Shown here: positions 18,434 to 26,192 of the stretch, one piece after another | Numbering within the stretch: the first letter of the stretch is position 1 | How the letters are laid out: each line of letters opens with the position of its first letter | DNA from: Amazonocrinis nigriterrae CENA67 | GTDB taxonomy: Bacteria > Cyanobacteriota > Cyanobacteriia > Cyanobacteriales > Nostocaceae | Reading direction: 5' to 3' | DNA length: 64,000 nucleotides | Assembly (NCBI RefSeq): GCF_016056305.1 | Contig: NZ_JAECZC010000001.1 | Span: 223,632 to 287,631 of the forward strand | The notes under the pieces: model-generated | The model's database searches: none | The model's input: only the letters and a program-made list of their open reading frames with translations | Told to the model about the DNA's origin: nothing | Program-made: the position numbers and the translations under genes

Positions 18434-19456
18434 ATGACGCAATCTTCAAACCAAGTCAAACAGTGGGAAAAACGTCGTGTTGAAGCACACCGTTATTACC
18501 AACGGGGAAAATTTCAAGAATATCTCGACCTGGCGACCGAGAACTTAGAATTAGCTAGAGCAATTTCAGATCGAGCAAGAGTTGGTCATACATTGAATGA
18601 CATCGGTTTAGCCCACCTCGGTTGCTGGCAACTGTCAAAAGCATTAGAGTGTTTTCATGAGGCGCTAAAGGTTGCTGTTGAACTCGACAACATCCAAGCA
18701 AAGGCAAATGCTCTCAGCAATCTCGGTTCTACTTACAGCCGTCTAGGGCAGTTTTCGCAAGCCTTGGAGCATTTTGAGCAAGCTGTGCTAATCTTCAGGG
18801 AATTGCAGGACATTCCAGGCGAAATTGCAACTCTCAATGATGTGGCCTTGATTTATACCAAATTGGGAGAACCGAAGCGAGCCTTGTTGCTACAACATCA
18901 AATTTTAGCAAGGCGGCGATCGCTAGGAGACTTTTCTGGTGAAGCCACAACCCTAAATGGCATTGGTTTTGCCTACAGCACTTTAGGTCAGTATGAAGAA
19001 GCTTTAAAATTTCTGAACGAAGCACTGCCAATTCAAAAAGCTGTCAAGAATTTGGTTGGTGAAGCAACCACCTTGAATAATATAGCCTCTGTCTATAATG
19101 ATTTAAATCAACCTCAACAAGCACTATTGCTTTACAATCAAGTTCTATTGACACGTCAAGCAATAGGCGATCGCTCTGGTGAAGCCACAACCCTGAACAA
19201 CATTGGTTTTACCTACAGTAACCTCGCCGAATACAGACAAGCACTCAAATACTACAAACAAGCGATCGCCATTTATCAAGAACTGGGTGATTGTCTGGGA
19301 GAAATTTCTACTTTGCTAAATATGGGAAGCGTTTATTTAACGACGAAACGCAAAAAGTTAGCGCGATCGTGCTTTCAAAATGCCCAAGAATTAGCTCAGC
19401 AAATCGAATATGACCCACTCTTAGAAAAAGTTCAGTTGTTCATAAATTCACTTTAA
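18434..19456 (+). CDS. Tetratricopeptide repeat protein
   Basis: 340 residues, almost entirely 40-residue TPR units (about seven), for example ALSNLGSTYSRLGQFSQALEH and TLNNIGFTYSNLAEYRQALKY, with the GE(A/I)xTLNxIGxxY spacing typical of the cyanobacterial TPR_12-like class. No signal peptide or catalytic domain, so it is a cytoplasmic protein-protein scaffold. It may work with the WD40 protein upstream, but the 271-base gap with repeats makes a shared transcript uncertain. Confidence 0.88.
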   Translation: MTQSSNQVKQWEKRRVEAHRYYQRGKFQEYLDLATENLELARAISDRARVGHTLNDIGLAHLGCWQLSKALECFHEALKVAVELDNIQAKANALSNLGSTYSRLGQFSQALEHFEQAVLIFRELQDIPGEIATLNDVALIYTKLGEPKRALLLQHQILARRRSLGDFSGEATTLNGIGFAYSTLGQYEEALKFLNEALPIQKAVKNLVGEATTLNNIASVYNDLNQPQQALLLYNQVLLTRQAIGDRSGEATTLNNIGFTYSNLAEYRQALKYYKQAIAIYQELGDCLGEISTLLNMGSVYLTTKRKKLARSCFQNAQELAQQIEYDPLLEKVQLFINSL

Positions 19457-19543
19457 AGGATAGGGGACTGGGGATTAGCAACTGGGGACTAGGAGATGAA
19501 TTTTCGTAAGGAATCACTTAGGATTGCTATAGTCTTATCCCCA

Positions 19544-19921
19544 TCACCTAAAAGGAAGTGGTTTCGCACAACTTTGCAGATACTTAACTAGCGGTTGTGC
19601 ATTTTTAGGTAGGCTGAGGTCATCAAAAGAAACAGCGTGTTGCCCTTGACTAGTTTCGACGGTAATGTTGTAGTTAAACAAATCACGAGCATTGGGTGCG
19701 TGGCTACTTTGAGCTTCGAGAATACCGCTTTGTTCCACTAATGACTGTAACTTAGCAGCTTCATCGGGGGGAAGCGAATCTGTATTCAGTTCGCAACCCC
19801 TTCTCAAGCCTGCGTATCCTCCTGACTGAGAAAAGTTGACTTTCATGGCTGAGTAAACCTCACTGATTGGCAGACAAGTAAGAACAAGAACAAGCATCAA
19901 AGATAAAAGATATAAATTCAC
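19544..19921 (-). CDS. Exported emfourin-like protein (protease inhibitor family)
   Basis: Small exported protein. A hydrophobic signal (about 20 residues, ending VYSA) is followed by MKVNFSQSGGYAGLRRGCELNTDSLPPDEAAKL, which matches the emfourin/protealysin-inhibitor pattern: opening strand with SGGFAG, then LP...L..LV, a Tyr-containing strand and a D-LP tail. Known emfourins inhibit M4 peptidases and usually sit beside one; none is visible here. Start uncertain: GTG at 19921 gives the full signal, a TTG at 19942 and internal ATGs are alternatives. Confidence 0.68.
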   Translation of the reverse strand: MNLYLLSLMLVLVLTCLPISEVYSAMKVNFSQSGGYAGLRRGCELNTDSLPPDEAAKLQSLVEQSGILEAQSSHAPNARDLFNYNITVETSQGQHAVSFDDLSLPKNAQPLVKYLQSCAKPLPFR

Positions 19922-20007
19922 ATTTTGCACCAATTCCCACAACCGCCTTATATTTCATACTTCACACTCTTTCCTCACTATTTGCCATCCTCTTGAAGAT
20001 ACAGAAT

Positions 20008-20098
20008 AGGCCTCTTGCAAAAGTCCTTCTTTGCGATCTTTTCTTTGCGCCTTTGCGCCTTTGCGTGATACAAAAAAAGATTTATGCAAGAGGTCTAA
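20008..20098. mobile_element. Small MITE-like element with terminal inverted repeats
   Basis: AGGCCTCTTGCAAAAG at the left and TTTATGCAAGAGGTCT at the right are imperfect inverted repeats (13 of 16 match). The interior is TTCTTTTCTTTGCGCC TTTGCGCC repeats. No open frame. The repeat at 11083 shares its start and interior. Confidence 0.65.
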
Positions 20099-20153
20099 TA
20101 ATTTCAGTCATCAGTCATCAAGATAAGATGTGCAACGCCTGATTTAGAACAGC

Positions 20154-22655
20154 TTATTTATGCGTTAATTGTTGAACCAAATTTCTAACTTGAGTTGCAG
20201 AATCTTGTTGTAATGCTGATGCAGCGATCGCAACCGCCTCATCTACACTTAACTGTGCGATCGCCTGCTTGATTACAGGTATAGTTTGGGGATTCACACT
20301 TAATTCATCCAGCCCCAAACCTAGTAAAATTGGTGTTGCTAAGGTGTCTGCTGCCAGTTCACCACATAATCCTACCCAAATTCCTGCTGCATGGGCAGCT
20401 TGAACAGTTTGTTGTACCATACGTAACACCGCCGGATGTAGTGCATCAGCTAAAGAAGCTACTCGCGGGTTAGTGCGATCGCCTGCCATTACGTATTGAC
20501 TGAGGTCATTAGTACCTATACTGAAAAAGTCTACTTCCCCAGCTAACTGATCAGCAATCGCTACTGCTGCTGGTACTTCTATCATAATGCCTACTGCGAT
20601 CGCTTTATCAAAGGCAATATTAGCTTGTTTCAGTTCAGCTTGAGCTTCATTCAGAATTGCCTTAGCCGCCCGTACCTCAGTGACAGTAGCAATCATCGGC
20701 AACATCACCTTAATATTATGCCCTGCACTAGCTCGTAAAATTGCCCGCAACTGAGTTTTGAACAAATCAGGATGATCCAAACAAAAACGAATTCCTCGCC
20801 AACCTAAAAATGGGTTGGCTTCTGGAACCTTGACTATATAGGGAAGCGGTTTGTCACCACCGACATCGAGAGTACGAATAATTAACGGACGACCATCCAA
20901 AACTTGAGCGATCGCTTGGTATACTGTGTATTGCTCTTCCTCTGTGGGTGCGTTTGTTCGCCCCAAATACAGAAACTCGGTGCGAAGCAGTCCCACTCCC
21001 TCAGCACCATTAGCCACAGCAACTTGCACATCAGATATACTACCAATATTGGCGAAAACCCTAACTTGCTTGCCATCACGGGTAATTGCTGGCTGATGTG
21101 CCGCAGCTTGTGCTTCTTGAGTAGCAGTTTGCCAAGCTTCTCTTTTTGCCTCTAGTAAATCGAGGATATCTGGCTCTGGTTCTACCCAAGCTTTACCACT
21201 CTCACCATCGAGTGCCATCAGTGTACCATCTTCCAAGAGTAGCACATCTGTATCTACACCCAAGACTGCCGGAATGCCTAATGTCCGGGCGATAATTGCA
21301 CTGTGGGAAGTGGCGCTACCATGAGTAGTACAAATACCTAGTACCTTTGTTGGGTCTAGTGCAGCGGTATCCGAGGGAGTTAAATCTGTCGCTACTAAAA
21401 TGGCTGGTTCTGCTAGATGCAGTTCACTAGGAACATTTCCCACTAACAGCCTTAGCACCCTTTGCCCCACATCCACAACATCCTCAACTCGTTCTTGTAG
21501 GTAAGAATCCTCAAGGGTGCGGTAAGAATTTGCTACTTCATCCACCACAGCTTGCCAAGCAGCCTCAGCATTGAGGTGGTGATCCAAAATACGTTCGTGA
21601 ACAGCTTCCAACAACACCGGGTCTTCTAAAAATAACAGATGAGCATCAAAGATAGCGGCTTCAGCATCGCCAATTTGAATAGACGCATGTGAAAACAGTG
21701 CTTGAATTTCTTGCTGTGCAGTGTGAATTGCTGTTTGTAACCGCCGCCACTCTGTTTCGGGATTGTCTACGTGATATTGCGGTACTGGAATTATGGGTGA
21801 TTGATAATGGACAACAGGCGCGATCGCTACTCCTGGAGAAGCAGCAATTCCTGAGAGTTCGCCAGGAGTAGCTGGGGTAACTTGATGTTGTGTAGTCACA
21901 GGAGGCAAAGCAGTATCATCTTCACCAAAGTTAGTAGCAAATAATGCTTGCAAAGCAGCCAGTGCTTCATCAGCATCAGCACCAGTGGCACTAATTGCTA
22001 GTTCATGTCCTTGACGTACCCCTAAAATTGCTACTTGGTTGATACTATCGCCCCGGACAAATTCAGTATTTCTAGTGAGATTCTTGACCTTGATTTGCGA
22101 TTGAAACCGAGATGCAGTTGCAACAAACAAAGCCGCCGGACGCGCGTGTAATCCTAACCTATTGCTGACAGTTAAGCGAATTTCCTGAGTTGGGTATTCT
22201 GAATGGCTTTCAAATTCACCACTAACAACTGACAACTGACCACTGACAATCCCCAACTGAGTTGCTTTTGCTACTAAAGCATCCCGTGCTTCTGCGATAA
22301 CTTGCTGAATGTTTTTCCCAGCAGCGGCTGCAACTACAGCAGCGATCGCACCTTCTACCAAAGGTGCCTCACATAAATATACTTGTTTTCGCTGTGCTTC
22401 TGGCAGAAATTCTATAGCCATTTCTGCACTCATCAAAGCACTACCTAAATCCATTAATACCAATACACCATCATCGCTGAAAACAGAAGCGATCGCCTCA
22501 TAAACCTGCATTGGATCTGTACCCAGTGGGTTTTCAGCGTCTTCAATACCTGCTGCGACAGCCAGGGGGACATTACCCTGAACCATCTGTACTGCGAGTT
22601 GCTGCACACCAAGCGCTAGTAGTTTACTGTGAGAAACGATAACAATTCCAACCAC
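20154..22655 (-). CDS. dhaM: DhaM-HPr-EI fusion (PEP-dependent multiphosphoryl transfer protein)
   Basis: 833 residues with three units. EIIA-DhaM (about 1-130): phosphorylatable His9 in IVIVSHS and LMDLGSALMSAEMA. HPr (about 155-245): His170 in NRLGLHARPA. Enzyme I (about 265-833): His451 in THGSATSHSAIIAR, then FFSIGTNDLSQYVMAGDR and GLCGELAAD. Phosphate would run from PEP through EI and HPr to DhaM, which recharges the ADP on DhaL for dihydroxyacetone phosphorylation. dhaK and dhaL are not beside it. Residues about 136-147 (IVSGQLSVVSGE) are translated heptamer repeats in the linker between DhaM and HPr. GTG start, no clear ribosome site. Confidence 0.9.
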   Translation of the reverse strand: MVGIVIVSHSKLLALGVQQLAVQMVQGNVPLAVAAGIEDAENPLGTDPMQVYEAIASVFSDDGVLVLMDLGSALMSAEMAIEFLPEAQRKQVYLCEAPLVEGAIAAVVAAAAGKNIQQVIAEARDALVAKATQLGIVSGQLSVVSGEFESHSEYPTQEIRLTVSNRLGLHARPAALFVATASRFQSQIKVKNLTRNTEFVRGDSINQVAILGVRQGHELAISATGADADEALAALQALFATNFGEDDTALPPVTTQHQVTPATPGELSGIAASPGVAIAPVVHYQSPIIPVPQYHVDNPETEWRRLQTAIHTAQQEIQALFSHASIQIGDAEAAIFDAHLLFLEDPVLLEAVHERILDHHLNAEAAWQAVVDEVANSYRTLEDSYLQERVEDVVDVGQRVLRLLVGNVPSELHLAEPAILVATDLTPSDTAALDPTKVLGICTTHGSATSHSAIIARTLGIPAVLGVDTDVLLLEDGTLMALDGESGKAWVEPEPDILDLLEAKREAWQTATQEAQAAAHQPAITRDGKQVRVFANIGSISDVQVAVANGAEGVGLLRTEFLYLGRTNAPTEEEQYTVYQAIAQVLDGRPLIIRTLDVGGDKPLPYIVKVPEANPFLGWRGIRFCLDHPDLFKTQLRAILRASAGHNIKVMLPMIATVTEVRAAKAILNEAQAELKQANIAFDKAIAVGIMIEVPAAVAIADQLAGEVDFFSIGTNDLSQYVMAGDRTNPRVASLADALHPAVLRMVQQTVQAAHAAGIWVGLCGELAADTLATPILLGLGLDELSVNPQTIPVIKQAIAQLSVDEAVAIAASALQQDSATQVRNLVQQLTHK
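22216..22250. repeat. Heptamer repeats inside dhaM
   Basis: Five units of the AACAACT/GACAACT/GACCACT kind, in frame in the linker of the DhaM-HPr-EI gene. It is the same family as the intergenic arrays. Confidence 0.85.
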
Positions 22656-22803
22656 TGCAACACCATCAACTTTGTTGAGAGTCTTGTGCTTACCCAGTTA
22701 CCCATTCCATTATTTGATCTCGCACCGCCCTTCGGGTTCAGCAGTTCGCGATCGACGCAAAGCGCCAAGACTGCGACTGCTTCACTAAGAACAGCACCTA
22801 TCT
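22656..22803. repeat. Short intergenic GC-rich repeat
   Basis: CGCCCTTCGGGTTCAGCAGTTCGCGATCGACGCAAAGCGCCAAGACTGC belongs to the same repeat class as 48100-48180 (CTTCGGGTTCGGGAGTTTGCCATCGACGCAAAGCGCCAAGACGGC). It separates two minus-strand genes. Confidence 0.65.
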
Positions 22804-24003
22804 TCATTGCAATTGCAACTGTCCAAAAACTTTCTGGTTTTTCTGGCTAGAAATACGAACAGAATAGCCTTTTTTCAGGGCTATGTGCGGTGTCCACTCA
22901 TAAACCCCATCACTAGCGGTGCTTTTAGAGATATTTTGGACAAGTTTCTCACCATCGTACAACTTAATTGTGACTTCGCCATCAAGATTATCTCGCCACA
23001 ATATTAAATAAGGTTGATTTTTTTCCAGCAGTACTTTACCAACAGGCTGACTGACAAGAATTTGTGAGGCAATTGGCTTTTTGCTTTTTCTGCGGAATCC
23101 CAGATAATGAGGTAAGTGACGGAAGGTAGGATTTGCTTCTAGATTAGCAAGTTGAGGAACGATAATGTTTCCTCTTTGGGAATTAAATAGATAAGTTGAA
23201 CGACCGCCGTCAACAGTAATGATATCGCCTTTCACTCCCAATTTGCGTAATAAATCGGCAGCTTCATCTAGTGTTGCAGAGTTTACAGTCATAATCAGCA
23301 ACAGTTCATTGCCTTTCACACCATCTTTATCTAATGTACCGATAACTTGGTATTTATTCGCTGGATTTTGGGCTAATACCTTTGCTGGATGGTCACTGTA
23401 TTTATAAGTGACTATGGCATTTTTCACATTCTTTTGATTTAGAGGCGCACCAGTAACAGGATTGTAATCGGTAATGTATGCTTGCTTGTCATCCCAAACC
23501 AAAGCTTTGAGACGGACTATACGGTAATTCTGATTTTTTGGTTGTCTGACAGGCCCATAGGGACTATTTCCACCAGTGATGACTATATCATTTAATTTAA
23601 TGGGAAAAGATAACTGTGTACTGGATTGATATTGCTCAAAAAAAGAACAGTTAATAATGGAGAAAACATCATTAATATAAAGTTTTTGGTATTCTTCAGC
23701 CACTCCTGAAAATAACTTATTCTGAAAAAATGGGCTGTAATATTTACCTTCACCTTTGTAATATTTACCTTGACCTAAACCCATATTATCGACCTCTCCA
23801 ATGAGTTGGTCTATGTGCATTTTACGCAGATCGATAATTTGTAAATAAGCTTCGTTACCATCATTTAATTGTTTTCTATATAAAGCTGCACCATCTATGA
23901 CATGAAGCGGCTGATAGGTAGATAAAGGGTTGGAAGCTTGAGCAATCAACAGGCTACTGACAAGCGGTACTAAGAAAGAAAAGAAGATGATTACAGCATT
24001 CAT
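22804..24003 (-). CDS. Exported phosphodiester glycosidase family (NAGPA domain) protein
   Basis: About 399 residues. Signal peptide (hydrophobic to about residue 25). NAGPA-type core: INCSFFEQY (the family N-A-x-F region), IVITGGNSPYGP, ELLLIMTVNSATLDEAADLLRKLG and the signature TVDGGRSTYLF. The C-terminal 90 residues look like an extra beta domain (VGKVLLEKNQPYLILWRDNLDGEVTIKLYDGEKLVQ). In characterised members the fold cleaves phosphodiester-linked sugars; the cyanobacterial substrate is unknown. A TTG lies directly before the ATG. A second, more distant member is at 37511. Confidence 0.85.
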   Translation of the reverse strand: MNAVIIFFSFLVPLVSSLLIAQASNPLSTYQPLHVIDGAALYRKQLNDGNEAYLQIIDLRKMHIDQLIGEVDNMGLGQGKYYKGEGKYYSPFFQNKLFSGVAEEYQKLYINDVFSIINCSFFEQYQSSTQLSFPIKLNDIVITGGNSPYGPVRQPKNQNYRIVRLKALVWDDKQAYITDYNPVTGAPLNQKNVKNAIVTYKYSDHPAKVLAQNPANKYQVIGTLDKDGVKGNELLLIMTVNSATLDEAADLLRKLGVKGDIITVDGGRSTYLFNSQRGNIIVPQLANLEANPTFRHLPHYLGFRRKSKKPIASQILVSQPVGKVLLEKNQPYLILWRDNLDGEVTIKLYDGEKLVQNISKSTASDGVYEWTPHIALKKGYSVRISSQKNQKVFGQLQLQ

Positions 24004-24070
24004 CAATATATTTTTAAATAAATCTTAGGTAATACCAATTTTATATTATAGCAGTTATAAATTGATGAAC

Positions 24071-24105
24071 AATATTCCCGACTTCTCAAAGAAGTCGGGA
24101 ATATT
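24071..24105. repeat. Perfect 15-base-pair palindromic hairpin
   Basis: AATATTCCCGACTTC (24071-24085) and GAAGTCGGGAATATT (24091-24105) are exactly complementary around a five-base loop. It lies between the 3' end of the DsbA-like gene and the start of the glycosidase gene. No T-run follows on the minus strand, so it is either a dispersed palindrome or an mRNA-stabilising hairpin. Compare 6091-6121. Confidence 0.85.
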
Positions 24106-24153
24106 AAGCTTTAATAATTTAAACAAGTCTAATGGAAATAATTTGCTAGCTGA

Positions 24154-24963
24154 TTATGCTTGCTCACTGAGCGCGTGAGCCAGTACACTTTCTAGTTTTG
24201 ATAATGGAACAGCACCAGATAAAGTCTCACCATTGATGAAGAAGAATGGAGTACCTCGAATTCCTAATTTTTCAGCCAATTCTTTATCTTTTTCAATAGC
24301 AGTATTTACTTCTTCTGAATTACGTTGTTGGTTGAACTGTTCTAAATCTAGTTTGAGTTTTTTAGATAGCGCAATGTACAAAGTTTCGCCTAATTGGTCT
24401 TGCTTGCTAAATAAAGCATCTTGATAAGGCCAAAACTTTCCTTGGGCTTGAGCCGCCCAAGCTGCTTTAGCAGCAGCGATCGCTTCCGGATGAATCGAAT
24501 TCAAAGGATAATGTTTATACACTAATGTGACTTCATTTTTATGTTTGGCTATGAATTGCTTCAATGTTTTATGAGCCTTAGCACAATAAGGACATTGAAA
24601 ATCTGAAAACTCTATTAAAACAATCTTTTTCTCTGTCGCACCAGTCACAGGAGATTCACCAATCACACTGCTAGGATTTTCTTGAAGCAGCTGCTTAATA
24701 TACTGTTTAGCTTGTTGTTGCTGTTGTTGTTGTTGTTGCTGTTCGGCTTGTAAAGCTTCTCTAATTACTTCTGGATGATTACGGATAATTTGCAAAACTT
24801 CAGCTTCTAACTGAGAATTAATAGAATTACCTGCTTGATTAATATTGGTGTTAGCTTGTGCAGGCATTGACCAAATGAGTAATGTAAAACAAAGCAGTAA
24901 AAGCCCTGCTAAAAAGACTGAACGTCTCAAATATCGATACATATCAAAGTGTATATTCCTCAT
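24154..24963 (-). CDS. DsbA-like thiol-disulfide oxidoreductase
   Basis: Exported thioredoxin-fold oxidoreductase, 269 residues. N-terminal signal or anchor (residues 13-37, SMPAQA), then a Gln-rich helical region with ten consecutive glutamines (about 75-84), then the DsbA core: active site FSDFQCPYCAKAHKTL (Cys124, Cys127) and the cis-Pro loop RGTPFFFING. Probably introduces disulfides into exported proteins. The ATG at 24942 (MYRYLRR) is an alternative start. A secreted six-cysteine protein is encoded just upstream at 25344, a plausible but unproved client. Confidence 0.9.
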   Translation of the reverse strand: MRNIHFDMYRYLRRSVFLAGLLLLCFTLLIWSMPAQANTNINQAGNSINSQLEAEVLQIIRNHPEVIREALQAEQQQQQQQQQQAKQYIKQLLQENPSSVIGESPVTGATEKKIVLIEFSDFQCPYCAKAHKTLKQFIAKHKNEVTLVYKHYPLNSIHPEAIAAAKAAWAAQAQGKFWPYQDALFSKQDQLGETLYIALSKKLKLDLEQFNQQRNSEEVNTAIEKDKELAEKLGIRGTPFFFINGETLSGAVPLSKLESVLAHALSEQA

Positions 24964-25343
24964 ATTTATCAGTCCTGAAACCCACTATTGGCGGTATGAC
25001 AAAATTTTTGCGTGGTGAAAAGAAGAACTAATTAAATCAACGATAAAAATTCAATGTATATAGATAATTCTCAGTTTTAAAATAGGTTACAGAACAATTT
25101 ATAGCAACAGATATGTTATTTGTTTCGCATGTTTTTGTGTTTGAATTTTTGATGAATTAATATAATTTTTATGAGTCAATTTCAACTTGGAGCATCCCAA
25201 TTTTGCAAATTTATTAACATAAAACTAGTCATTGCGAAGGTTATGAAGCGGAATGTAGGCTCTTTGAGCTAACGCTTTATTTCATGAGGCTCGCAATGAC
25301 AAAATATGTTTTTACACATTTGGAATGCTCCCATTTCAACTTA
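24964..25343. other. Intergenic region with a palindrome-bounded element
   Basis: AT-rich and without a gene. It contains the 73-base inverted-repeat element at 25228-25300. Confidence 0.6.
25228..25300. mobile_element. 73-base MITE-like element, 10-base perfect inverted termini
   Basis: GTCATTGCGA at the left and TCGCAATGAC at the right are exact inverted repeats. The interior has no reading frame. It lies just past the 3' end of the CBM14 gene. Confidence 0.65.
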
Positions 25344-25628
25344 TCACTCCTTTGGTGTACAACCTGATTTTTCAGGCACATCACAAACTTCTAAAACAGC
25401 ATTGAAGTATAAACCAGGGGCACATGGCATAAGTATAGGGACTCCTCGGTCACATCTATAGTAAACGTCACATCTTGTCTCATGAGGAAGAAGTTTAACA
25501 ATGTCAAAATCCTCAGTAGGGCAAGATACTGGTGGTAGTTCTTCTGCCTGGGCTGTGTTCAGCAAGAGTCCTAAGACAGCTACAATTACCAGAAAAGCAG
25601 AAATCACAGGTGACAAAAATTTCTTCAT
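25344..25628 (-). CDS. Secreted chitin-binding peritrophin-A (CBM14) domain protein
   Basis: 94 residues: signal peptide 1-28 (ends AQA), then one complete CBM14 domain with six cysteines at 36, 53, 59, 69, 82 and 90 and the signature YYRCDRGVPILMPCAPGLYFN followed by VCDVPEKSGC. CBM14 binds chitin in peritrophic matrix proteins and is common in arthropods and nematodes but rare in bacteria. AAGGAG stands before the ATG, so it is set up for expression. The neighbouring DsbA-like gene could help form its three disulfides. Binding to chitin is inferred from the family. Confidence 0.85.
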   Translation of the reverse strand: MKKFLSPVISAFLVIVAVLGLLLNTAQAEELPPVSCPTEDFDIVKLLPHETRCDVYYRCDRGVPILMPCAPGLYFNAVLEVCDVPEKSGCTPKE

Positions 25629-26192
25629 CTGAATTTAACTCCTTGTTGCTTTAAGTATTGCTACAAATTACCCGTTAACTTATTCGTGCTTGCAAGCTTG
25701 AATTGTTCTTATCTAGCATCAAGAATACATATGTTAGCTTGATAAAGCAAGTAGTATAACGTAAATTTACTTAAAAAAGAAAGCAAAAAAGTTGCTATTA
25801 CTCCAGCCTAGTTATTGAGTTACAGTCCTATAATCATTGCAACCCACAGGGCAGTTACTCCACTGAGGAAGCCACTGTGCGATCGCACTCTGCAAACACC
25901 TTTGTGGCGTGAAATTCTGATGTAACCGTTACTACCTTTTCTTAATCCCTCTTTAATCACTATGAGGAGATCACAATAGCATCCTTAACCTGAAGTTTAG
26001 ATGAAATCATCAATTGAGCGATCGCTATCCAATAAAGTGAATCCTCCATGCTTCAAAAAAGCTGAAAGCAGGAAGTAATCAACTCAAATGTTGTATTGTC
26101 TTTAATTTTTATCAAAATTTTCAAATTGTACCAAGCTTATGGTATTCGCTGAAATTACAAACAAAAATTAATTTTTGTGAGGTGTTTAAATT
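25629..26192. other. Intergenic region between divergent genes
   Basis: AT-rich upstream region shared by the CBM14 gene (minus) and the EF-hand gene (plus). Two HIP1-type sites are present (near 25879 and 26018). No gene or RNA structure that I can support. Confidence 0.55.
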
